A stretch of DNA of 64,000 nt from Eurosta solidaginis. Its lineage: Eukaryota; Arthropoda; Insecta; Diptera; Tephritidae. The DNA lies in NCBI RefSeq assembly GCF_040869045.1, contig NC_090319.1:64700779-64764778 (forward strand). The letters are read 5' to 3'. The notes under the pieces were generated by a model, which worked only from the letters and a program-made list of their open reading frames with translations, did not search any database and had not been told where the DNA came from. This document shows positions 34,376-43,821 of this stretch, piece by piece (the first letter of the stretch is position 1; every line of letters begins with the position of its first letter). The position numbers and the translations under genes were made by a program.

Positions 34376-35077
34376 TAAATGGGTTTGATGGTGAATGAGG
34401 ACAAAACGAAGTACCTGCTGTCATCGAGCAAAGAGTCAGCGCATATCCGCCTTGGCAACCACGCTACTGTTGGCAGCCATAATTTCGAAATAGTAAAAGA
34501 CTTCGTTTATTTGGGAAACAGCATCAACACCAGCAACATCAGCTCTGAAATACAGCGAAGAATCACTCTTGCCAATAAATGCTACTTTGAACTAGGTAGG
34601 CAATTGAAAAGTATAGTTCTCTCTTGGCAAACGAAAATCATACTCTACAAGTCACTTATCGTACCCGTCCTGCTATACGGGGCAGAAGTGTGGACCATGA
34701 CAACAGCAGATAAAGCGGCTCTGGGAGTTTTCGAGAGAAAAGTCCTTCGAAAGATGGCGAAGTACCGAAGAAGATTTAACGACGAGCTTTATGCACACAT
34801 CAACATAGTCCAGCAAATTAAAACGCAGCGGCTGTGCTGGCTAGGCCATGTTATGCGTATGAAAGATGGCGCTCCGGCCAAGAAAGTGTTTCTATCGGAA
34901 CCCGCCTATTGAAGCAGAGGTAGAGGGCGGCCCCCACTTCGTTGGAAGGACCAGGTGGAAAACGATTTAAACTCCTTGGTGTGACCAATTGGCGCCGGTT
35001 GGCATAGAGAAGGAGCCACTGGCGCGCCTTTTTGGACGGCCATAACCGTTTAAACGGTTAAGCGCCAATTAAGTAAG
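34376..35077 (+). pseudogene. 5'-truncated RTE-type non-LTR retrotransposon, RT C-terminus
   Basis: The frame from about 34379 to 34912 reads VNEDKTKYLL, FVYLGNSINT, LYKSLIVPVLLYGAEVWT, FERKVLRKM and RLCWLGHVMRM, the post-catalytic/thumb region found in RTE-like endonuclease-RTs. A TGA (34910-34912) and then a frameshift interrupt the final GRGRPPLRWKDQVENDL segment. The ends are exact: target duplication TATATCGGCGT at 34365-34375 and 35078-35088. The tail ends TTAAGTAAG without poly(A). It is in intron 4, antisense to CycG. The catalytic RT core and endonuclease are missing, so it is dead. Confidence 0.85.
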
Positions 35078-35209
35078 TATATCGGCGTGTCATACAAACA
35101 CTAACACTTTAAAATTTTTTTGCATAGGACATTTTTTCTAAAAAAAATGTTAAATGTTAATTTTCGTATCGTACGTCGATATACATTTTTTGTTTGCATT
35201 CAAACTCAC

Positions 35210-35424
35210 CTAGAACGGCATCCATCATCCATAATATTCACTTGACCCTCATCGATGGTGGGTAGATCGGTAGAAAAACGATTAGTTGGACGTAAAACTT
35301 TCATAGTACGACTCGATAATTTCCAAACTAAACGTTGCTTATACGGTTGCTTATTTTGACCATTGTAATGAGATAAAATGTCAGCAACAATGGTAAAGCC
35401 ACAACTGAATACACGATCGGGAAT
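35210..35424 (-). CDS. CycG: Cyclin G, coding exon 4
   Basis: 215 bp. It starts with IPDRVFSCGFTIVADILSHY and continues through QPYKQRLVWKLSSRT, VLRPTNRFSTDLPTIDEG to CRS plus two bases of a split Arg codon. Acceptor TTTCGTTAG and donor AG/GTGAGT are clear. It codes the end of the second cyclin fold and the conserved tail that Cyclin G uses outside the box. It is 66 bp from exon 3. Confidence 0.93.
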
Positions 35425-35490
35425 CTAACGAAACAAAGAAACGTATTTAGTAACAATTCCATTGTCCTCCAATCTCACTAAATAACTTAC

Positions 35491-35865
35491 CCGCAAATAT
35501 TGTTGCAAAAAGAGTATATACTCGAACACGGGTTTCAATTCAGGTCGTTCACGTTTGTATGATGCCTTAATATGGAAATCCATATGTAGGCAAATCAATA
35601 TTAATGCCAAAGTGGATGGTGTTACAACAGTTGTTTTTACATCACATAGCAAATTTTCCAAACGATTTTCTAAATCTTCCAATTTGATCATACGCAAAAA
35701 GAATTCATAGAATTCGTCGCACACCTCCTTGGCTAAATTGCGGAAGAGAGCATAGAAGACGCGCAAAATGTTAACGGCTGTGACTGGTTTGGTACCCATT
35801 TGGACACCCAATTTATTGGCAATAACACCAGCCATACGCTCCAAATCACCGGCTGTGCAACCGCA
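35491..35865 (-). CDS. CycG: Cyclin G, coding exon 3
   Basis: 375 bp (125 codons), phase 0 at both ends. Begins CGCTAGDLERMAGVIANKLG, holds the second half of the cyclin fold (ILRVFYALFRNLAKEV, LEDLENRLENLLCD, STLALILICLHMDFHIK) and ends EYILFLQQYLR. Acceptor TTTCTTCCTTCAG; donor GTAAGT. Non-canonical cyclin: acts with PP2A B' subunits and Cdk partners in growth, DNA-damage and Polycomb/trithorax-linked functions in Drosophila (family knowledge). Confidence 0.95.
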
Positions 35866-36120
35866 CTGAAGGAAGAAAAATAAAAGTTTAGCTTAGTAAA
35901 GTAAGTTAATTTGGGCTACAGTTTAATGTACGAATAGTTTTCATATATTATACAAAGTTGATATAACAAAATTTTCGAAAACGAATAAATATCGAAGAAA
36001 TCTAATCAAATATAAAGAATTTATGTTTTCAATTCAATTCTATATTACTACACAAACTACTTATTCTTTCTATAATTCATATGAAACTCTCTTCGTGCTA
36101 CTTAATTCGCTTTGACTTAC

Positions 36121-36360
36121 CTGTGAAATAGTTACTAACTCCTCCGCAGGTATTGGTTTTAATCCCAACTGCTTGATAGCCAAATGAAATGAAGCAACAC
36201 TCATGCAGGCCATATGCTTCGGCTTCACAGCCATATGATCCAGAAAGCGATCGACAAAGCTCATTGCTGAAAATAATACATCGGAGGGCAGCTCATACCA
36301 CATTTTAAGGCAACGTAAAACATACGCGGAGCCATCACGTCCACCGGCTGTCACTTCACG
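36121..36360 (-). CDS. CycG: Cyclin G, coding exon 2 (cyclin box N-terminal half)
   Basis: 240 bp, exactly 80 codons, phase 0. Starts REVTAGGRDGSAYVLRCLKM and includes the hallmark cyclin-box helix FSAMSFVDRFLDHMAVKPKH followed by MACMSVASFHLAIKQLG, ending VTISQ. Acceptor CTCCTTGCAG at 36361-36362; donor GTAAGT at 36115-36120. The open frame continues past the donor but reads unlike Cyclin G there, so the splice is preferred. This is the segment most clearly identifying the gene. Confidence 0.96.
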
Positions 36361-36579
36361 CTGCAAGGAGTAAAAGGAAAAAAGGAAAAAAATTAGAAAA
36401 TTGTGGGATAAGTTTTCCTAATCGATATACCCATAAGTTTCTTTGGCTAGATCGATAATGCTTAGTAAGTATTTAGGTCATATAGATCGAGTTCTAAGCT
36501 GTTTTAGAAAAGTGAATAGAGTCAACCATCCTCCTTCTACAGGGAGGATCATTTGGGGTATTCTGGGAACATTTCGGCG

Positions 36580-37640
36580 TAATTTCTAGATTATTGGGAT
36601 TATCGGAACTATGTAGGAATAATTTCGGGAGAGTCTCTATATAATTTCGGGACATTTTCGAAATTGATTTAGTAATCTTTTCTAGCTTATTTCGAAGCTA
36701 TATTTGGATCATATTGGATCGTGGATCGTTTCAGGACGATATACGAATATTTTAAAGGCTAGAGATAAATTCGGGACTTTCTTTATTCTGAGACTATTTT
36801 AGGATAATTTCTGAATCATTTTGGGTTATTTCGGAAACATTTCTTATTTTAGATTTATTTCTGGATAATTTCAGGCAGTACTGTTCATTTCAAAAGTATT
36901 TCGTAATTTTTTTAGGGCCGATTTAGGATATACATATTTTGAAACTACCTCGGGGTTACCGGAACTATGTCGGAATAATTTCGGAACTGTCTCCGTACAA
37001 TTTCCAAAGTGTTTTCAGAATCGTTTTAGCTTATTTAGGGATTTTTTGGGACTATCTCCGGATAATTTGAGTGCTTTTTGAGGATAACATCACGACTTTC
37101 TAACGATCAGTTAGAGACTATTTCACGATAATTTCGAAATGGCTACTTCGGAATCATTTCCGTAGTATTTGGAGGTTATTTGCAGAATTATTTCGGTATA
37201 ATTGCACGACTGAGTCTGCTTCGTTTCGAATATATTTCAAAACCATGTGGATGATTCCGTAACTAATTCGTGATCATTTTTGAATTTGTTCTGGGAAAAT
37301 TTCGGAGCCCTTTTATTTTTTTGTTCGGGTTTATTTCAGCAATATTTCGGTGTCCTTTTGAGATTGTTATGAGAAACATTTCAGGACAAATTCAGGAATT
37401 TTCTCAGGAATAGCGAAACTGTTTTCAAAACAGTTTCTATGCTATTTCGGGATCTTTACGGTTTCATCTTTGGTTAATTTCGGTACTGTCGCAAGATTTT
37501 CGAGATAATTTCAGGACTATTTCGGGATTGTTTTTGAATTCAGTCTCAAGCCATCTGGGTAATGTTTTCAGAATCTCCGTATAATTGTTTTCCGAATCAA
37601 TACGGTATAGTTCGGGACTAACTCCGAGTCATGTTGGCTT
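36580..37640. repeat. Degenerate TTTCGGGACTATT-type minisatellite in CycG intron 1, family M3 (copy a)
   Basis: Many imperfect units built from ATTTCGGGA, ATAATTTC, GGACTATTT and TTCAGGA, spaced irregularly at 12-24 bp, filling most of the 1473-bp intron. A related stretch is at 51815-52195. Strongly diverged, so no precise period can be stated. Confidence 0.55.
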
Positions 37641-37833
37641 TAGTTTTAAACCTTTTGCAGTTTTACTTTGGGTTTGATTTCGTAGTTAAAAAAAAGCATA
37701 ACGGATTTGCCGTATTTTTGAAAAGTACTTTTTTTAAACATTCAAAGAGTATCGGAAAAAGGGTGGTTTAGAAATAAAGTGATTATTTCAAACGACCAAC
37801 CAAATACTTATTCTACCATCGCAATAAACTTAC

Positions 37834-38826
37834 CTTGGATTCTCTCGGCAACAGCAATACAGTATGATATTTATCCTGCAATACATTATACTCATTCAAC
37901 ATGCGATACAATTCGTCCGACGATAAGCAAATCAACTCATCCTCTCTCGACTTGGTTTCAGTGGTGCTGCTGGCATCGGTATTATTATTGTTGTTGTTAA
38001 TGTTTTTGTTTTTATTCATCTTAGCGTTCATATTCAATGGCTGGTTCATCATGTTAGCAGGTGTTTGTTGTTGTTTTAATTGTTGTTGCTCTAGCTCATA
38101 TTTTTGATAATCCAAGCCAGCAGCACCCGGTGTTCCATACCGGCCCTCGTCAGACATATTCCACTCATCCACATCTAAATCCTCATCCAAAGCATGCATT
38201 GCTGCATTAACGCTTTCATTCGCTTCAACTGCTGCTGCCGCTGACACTGTAGCCGTCAACGCTACCGCACCACCACCGCCATCAACATCACCATTCATCA
38301 TGCCATGCGATGGTAATCCCGATTCGGTAGCTCAAGCTGACAACTCTTCGTAATGACATTGTTGTTGTTGTTGATGATATTGAGATGAATTATGCAAATG
38401 ATATTCTGCTTCTTCTTCATCCTCTCGCAAGAGATTAACATTATTAATATTAATGTTATCCATATTATTGTTGTTGATGGAGCGGCGGTGATGATGAATA
38501 TTAATGTTGGTGATATTGTTAGTGGCGGGCATCAATCCAGTTGTTGGCGAAACCGACGACGACATCGATGACCGCTGCTGCATCAACTGCTGCTGCACGT
38601 CAAAACCGTTAACAAACTTGCCGTTGCTGCACTCACTAGCCAAAATCAAATTGTTGTTATTGTTGATGGCGTTGGAGTTGATGTTAGCGTTGTGATTTCC
38701 GACAAATTGGCAATACAACTGTTGTTGTTGCAATTGTTGTTGTTGGTATTGGTGGTATTGCTCTTCTTGTTGTAGAGTATTTGACGACTAATTGGCGGCA
38801 GCAGAGTAGCGTACAGGGACAGACAT
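37834..38826 (-). CDS. CycG: Cyclin G, coding exon 1, Q/N-rich, with two in-frame stops
   Basis: The frame from ATG 38824-38826 (MSVPVRYSAAAN, fly-type start context CACAATG) is continuous with the cyclin box but is crossed by TAG (38788-38790, codon 13) and TGA (38332-38334, codon 165). Between them are 151 sense codons with Q-runs, N-runs, an acidic patch (LLREDEEEAEYHL) and HHHRR. After the TGA: ATESGLPSHGMMNGDVD, an Ala-rich part, LDEDLDVDEWNMSDEGRY, more N/Q runs, then ELICLSSDELYRMLNEYNVL and LLLPRESK at the donor GTAAGT. If translation starts at Met 38301 the protein is 457 residues; nominal full length is 632. Possible causes are readthrough, downstream initiation, RNA editing, an undetected intron or sequence error. 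Both stops are one C-to-T change on the coding strand away from a sense codon. The first Met and first stop could also act as a short upstream frame. Confidence 0.8.
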
Positions 38827-40149
38827 TGTGAGGGCTGGCCTAGTAGCTAAAGTTTTTATGATAGAGATCGAAATTTTAAGTTAGAAACAAATTTCTTTTC
38901 CTTTTTTACGCTTTACTTTCTACTTTATGTAAAATTACAAGACTCAATAGTTTTTTTTACGTATCCTTCGTTTTTTATTTTAACAGTTTTTTGGTAATAG
39001 GCCAATGAAAAAATTTGTTTGATTTTATTTTCAGCCAAATTAGGAGAATTTGTTATGATTTCTTTTTTTAATTTTTAAGCTTACGCTACCTTTTCTACGG
39101 CAGGTTTATTCAAAGGTATCAGCGAGAATCACCACAAAAGCGATTTCCCGTTTTTTATGAGTGGGTTTTCTCAATATGTAGCTTAAAAATGTACACTCCC
39201 AATTTTCTACAACAAAACAAGTTGTAAAAAACTAAAAAAATCTAAATTCTCCAGAATAAAATTAGGAAACTGAATTGTATAACAAAACCACGTTTAATCT
39301 GTCGCTCTTTTCTCTCTCTATACTATGCTTCCCCGGATTTCGAGCCTCAGTAGGAATGTGATGATTGTTAAGTTGTACAGTGATTATACACAATTCAGTT
39401 ATTCTTATACACCGAAAATAAAATTTGAATTTTGCTTGCTGCTTGTGTCGTACACTGCTATGATAGTGATAACTCTGAGAGCAGTACACCACTCTAACGT
39501 TCAAAGGACCTTCGTACAATTCCTTTTCCCCGAGATAAGAGGAAAATAGTCAATTTGCAAGCAACAAACAAATCAAAACCCTCAAATGGTTTTTAATAAA
39601 AAATATGTATGTCCCTTTAAAATGGTAAAGCAAGACAAAAGCACAGTAATGGTTTTATTATGTAAGCTTCAGAGCTATTCACGATAATAAACACTTGTGC
39701 TTTGCAATATTTTTGTTTCTATTTAGTTTTCTTTTGCGTTTCAAACACAATGTGCTCGAATATTTATACAAATTCTATATGAAATTATAGATCAATTTGA
39801 TAATTCCTCTCTCTCTTGTTTATGATTTTTACGCGTTTTCGTTTTTATGATCGATTTATGTATCCTTTAATTGTTTAAAAAACTTACAATCTGTAAAGGT
39901 GAAATGATATTAGGAAAATAATGTGATTAATATGCGAAAAATATTACAATACAGAGAATTATTTTAAAAAGCTGGAAACAAGTTTTATTTTATTTACATA
40001 AAAGTGATCTAAATAACATACAATTTAAGACAAAATTAGTTTCTTGTTTTAAATTTTTTTTATTATTTTAGTGATAGTTCTATTTATGTTCAAAAGTATT
40101 TTCATTTCAAGACTTTTATATATATGGAAATTAAAAAAAATTTTTTATT
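38827..40149. other. CycG upstream region
   Basis: A plausible 5' UTR acceptor (ATAAAAACTTTAG on the minus strand, exon side ending 38846) lies about 20 bp before the ATG. Frames at 39262-39549 on either strand are overlapping and resemble no family I know. No promoter can be placed. The rest is AT-rich. Confidence 0.35.
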
Positions 40150-40506
40150 ATATCGTTAGCTTAATGTGAAAATGTGCTAAGTCAACTTTTACGAATTTTA
40201 CAAGAGACGAAAAAAAATGATTAACTTTTGAAATAACCTTCTTTTTTCAAAACTGTGAATGAGGATACCTTAATTACAATGCTGAGTGTAGAAGCTTTGA
40301 AAAAGATAAATAAAAATCATGTATGCCAACCTAGCAGCTATTTTATGACTTAGCACAATTTCCGCACTCATAACAAATTATTTCTCCTGACTTAGCACTT
40401 TTTACTCAATATGTTTTCCCATCACTCTTCACCTTTAATGATTGAAATAAAACACTAAAACTATATATTTCACAAAAACTACTATTTATTTCTCAAACTG
40501 TTTCTA

Positions 40507-41185
40507 ATGGTTCTTATCTACAAACTAAATACTAAATTTCTTAATCGTTGTCAAGAGAATAAAGACTTGAGTGTAATTTTTAACTCCAAACTTTCTTTTT
40601 CTAGCACCATTGACTTCGTTGTTTCAAAATTTGTTGGAATGGTTGGGTTCAGTAGACGTAACACCAGCGACTTTAAGGACCCTATGACGTTGAAGGCACT
40701 TTATATATCTATGGCAAGAAGTCGTCTTGAATATTGCTCAATAATATGGAATCCTTTCTATGAATCTAACTCCTATAAAATTGAGAGAGTTCAAATTTTT
40801 TTTACAAAAATTGCTTTACGTATGCTTGACTGGCCAGACGGCCTCCCATCATATACCAGCAGGTGCAAATTGCTTGGTCTTCAGGCTTTGCATGACAGAA
40901 AAACTTGAATCTCACTCATGCTTGCCTATAATGTAATAAACTTTAGCACGAATTGTTCTTATTTATCTCATTTGTTCATTCCATATATTCCAATGCGTGA
41001 TCTTCGGCATAATAGATTATTTACTTAACTACTATTTAATTAACTAATAAAACCAATTATGCTATGAATGAACTTATAACTAGGACTATACATCTAGCAA
41101 ATCGATTCAGTAGTGTTCTTAATTTTAATAACAGTTTATATAAGTTTAAGCTTGAATTGTTTTCTATTTTTAACTAGTCTGTAAG
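40507..41185 (+). pseudogene. Jockey-type non-LTR RT C-terminal fragment
   Basis: The frame 40507-40908 reads NKDLSVIFNSKLSFSSTIDF, VGFSRRNTSDFKDPMTLKAL, SRLEYCSIIWNPFYESNSYK and RCKLLGLQALHDR, typical of the segment after the Jockey RT catalytic core. Beyond the stop, interrupted coding continues (IPMRDLRHNRLF near 41000; ELITRTIHLANRFSSVLNF to a final TAG near 41177). The N-terminal two thirds are missing. A TAAATAAGTAAATAAAA tail lies near 41653-41669, after the CAA-tailed insertion. Dead copy. Confidence 0.8.
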
Positions 41186-41195
41186 AAAGCATGTA

Positions 41196-41628
41196 GTTAT
41201 CGACATGTAAGAATTGAAGTAGATTATGGTCAACGCAAAGCATTTATCAAACACCAAAGGTATGTCTCAATTGGGTGAATCCAATTTCATGGGGTTGTGT
41301 AGGCAACCCTCTCAAGGGGTTCCCAACTCAATATATAGCTTCTCCAACCCAATTGCCAACCTCACCTACCTGTGGGGAATTCTGTTTCATTGACAGCCGA
41401 GGCTCTGGCGACCCCAAGTTCGTCATGGAACTAGGGGGTGGGGAGGACGGGATGGCCTAGAAGGTTTAATGTGGTCATATAAATCGTTCCAGAGATGGTG
41501 GGACTAGTACCTTAATAGTGCTTTGTTACCGGAACGTACCAGATCTATATGCGGCAAAGGACCATCAACATCGGCCCAAAGCCTTCGGGGAGTGTTTTTA
41601 TCGTTAATACAACAACAACAACAACAAC
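41196..41628 (+). mobile_element. CAA-tailed retroposon (SINE-like or LINE tail)
   Basis: 433-bp block, more GC-rich than its surroundings, with ATTGACAGCCGAGGCTCTGG, GTCATGGAACTAGGGGGTGG, CAAAGCCTTCGGGGAGT and a terminal (ACA)n. Flanked by a 10-bp direct repeat AAAGCATGTA (41186-41195 and 41629-41638), giving exact ends. It is inserted in the 3' UTR of the Jockey fragment. No A/B boxes are clear; class uncertain. Confidence 0.7.
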
Positions 41629-41939
41629 AAAGCATGTACTTTACACCGAATGAATTAAATAAGTAAATAAAATGCGCGCACAAAGAAATAACTAGTAATT
41701 CAGATTGATATTATTGACTGGTTGACTTAGCACATTTTTTTGAATATTTGACGACTTAGCACATTTACACATCATTGCAAGCAGCACGTAAAAATTAAAA
41801 ATTAAAATATTTGTTTTCTTGTGACCGATGTATTTTGAATTCAGTTTTAAAACTGCATTAAAATATAAAATAAAAAAAGTGACTTAGCACATTTTCACAT
41901 TAAGCTAACGATATGTATTTCTCTATAAACAGTTCCGTT

Positions 41940-43600
41940 AGCCAAGGTCTCCTTTTTAATTTGATTTTTTTTAACTTTCTTGAGCTTTTTAATTTTGAAA
42001 TTTTTATATTTATATTTTTTTAATTCTGGAAATTTTACGTTTTTTACAATATCTTATAAATTTTTTTTTCTATATAATGCATTTTAACTTTGTTTATAAT
42101 GCATTTTAACTTTTTTTATCATAGTTGTTGCTGCTCCTACTCAACATAATGAAATTTTTATATTTTTCTATAATTTAAAATTTTTTATTTTTAAATTTAT
42201 TATTTTTTCTTTTTTTTTTTTTTATTAACATTTTTAGTAAATTTTTTATTTTCAATTAACGAGTTTCTTTTAATATTAAATTTTTTTTTTTAATTTCTAC
42301 TACAGTCTGTCTTTTAAGCGTTCCTAATTATTATTTTGAAATAAACATTGTTAAAGAGACTTCTTTGTATTTTAATATTTTTTTATTATTTTTTTTCGTT
42401 TCTTTACTTGCTTTTTAGTTTTGTCTTTTGTTTATTTACTAATTCATTGATTTTTAGTTTTCGTAATTTGTTTTTTTTTTACTTTTTAATTAAAAATTAA
42501 ATTTTTTGTATCAATTTGTTTAAAATTATGTTTTAATTAAATTGCTTTTATTTTCTTATAAATTTTAAATTTTTTTGTGTTTTATCACTTTTTTAATCTC
42601 TTTATCTAGTTATTTTTTTTTAGTTTTAAAGTACTAAAATTAAGTATATAAATTCTTTTGCTTCTAAGAAAGTAATTTTTTTATAAAATTTCTTCGTTTT
42701 GCAAAGTTTTTTTATACTTTTTTATTAGTTAATATTTGTTTTATTTTTATTGTTTTATTTTATTTTACTTATATAATTTTACATTTTTTTGTCTATCTTT
42801 ATAGTTTTACATCTATTTAACTTTTATTTTATTTTATATTTTTTTTATTATATTTTATCAATTTTTTATTTTTTTATGTTGCAGATTTTTTTATATTATG
42901 ATATTTTCAATTCATTTCGGATCAAAATTTTTTTTTTATGGTTAGTTTATTATTTATCGGTAATCGTTCCAATATACATTAATTGTGTCCCCTTATGTTT
43001 TTATATTTATGTAAATATTTTTTCATTTTTTTTTTTTGTAAGTATTTTTCCTTTTTAACTTTTTCGTTTCTTTTGTTTATTATTTTTTATTTTCTAAGAT
43101 TATATTTTACTTTTTTCTAGTTTTTCGTATAGTTAATAAGAGCTTATTTTGGTTGGTAAATCACAATCACAACATAAGTCTTCCTTTTTTCTCTCACGCG
43201 TTTCGAGCCGTTGTGTCTGCGTCAGGGAGGCTATATAATAATTACAACAAGGAACTATAATTGGAATTTTTTTATATTTTATATTCTTAATATGAAAAAA
43301 ATTAATTTTTTTTAACGTTTTTTTTATTTTCATAGTTTTTATTTTTTTTTCTATTTTTAAGTTTTTCAAAAAAAATTTTTTGTATATTTTGTTCCTATTA
43401 TTTTATATCCAATTAATTCATTTCTTATTGTTTTTGGTTTTAGTTTTTTAATTTCATATTTTTTACTTTTTTAATAAATATTTTATTTGTTTTTAATTTG
43501 ATACTTACATTTACATCATTTAAATGAGTACAAAACTTGAAAATGTTTTTTGTAACTCATATTAATTTATGTGGACAAAATATGAATATGAATATAATTT
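41940..43600. other. Extremely T-rich tract on +
   Basis: About 1.6 kb dominated by T with little A on this strand, broken by a less biased island at 43140-43260. A pyrimidine-rich C/T stretch follows at 43615-43735. Open frames here (F/I/Y-rich) result from composition. No gene seen. Confidence 0.6.
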
Positions 43601-43821
43601 TTTTATCGCCCTGTACGTCTGCTCCTATCATCATCTCACGTTCCTCACCATCATTACCCTCCTGGATTCTCTGCTTCTCCTTCTCCCTATCCGTCATCTC
43701 TACTATCCCTTACATTCTCTCTTTCTCTACATAACATCTTAACATCAATGTAAAAGGAAATGTATACGATTTTTTCGAAAAGATCAGTATCTGGTAAGTT
43801 TTCAGAAAGAAGTATTTTATA

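Larger units (their letters stand above)
7559..35209 (-). other. CycG: CycG intron 4, 27,651 bp, transposon-filled
   Basis: Bounded by donor GTGAGT (reverse of ACTCAC at 35204-35209) and acceptor AG at 7559-7560. It contains minisatellites (9-12 kb), an I/LOA-type fragment, the family B array with nested copia and family A elements, and an RTE-type fragment. Introns 1-3 are 1473, 255 and 66 bp, so this one is exceptional. Conserved reading phase across it argues that it is a real intron rather than a misassembly, but a join error inside the repeats cannot be excluded. Confidence 0.85.
40150..41914. mobile_element. TIR DNA transposon (non-autonomous) with nested retroelements
   Basis: Perfect inverted ends of about 34 bp beginning ATATCGTTAGCTTAATGTG at 40150 and, reversed, at 41914. 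Flanks are compatible with a TA duplication (ends TCGTTAGC...GCTAACGA), but the ATAT edges leave the exact boundary open. The word GACTTAGCAC recurs at about 40345, 40389, 41720, 41752 and 41881, and inverted in the left TIR, like subterminal transposase sites. No transposase frame. Interior holds a Jockey-type fragment and a CAA-tailed retroposon. Confidence 0.75.

Noticed and set aside
36070..36120. Extension of CycG exon 2 frame past VTISQ
   Set aside because: A consensus GTAAGT donor follows CAG, and exon 3 resumes with the conserved CGCTAGDLERMA block.
37779..38695. Plus-strand frames opposite CycG exon 1
   Set aside because: Leucine/cysteine-rich shadows of the CAA/CAG and AAC repeats on the minus strand.
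42789..43058. 89-codon F/I/Y-rich frame resembling a membrane protein
   Set aside because: Purely compositional in a T-rich tract.
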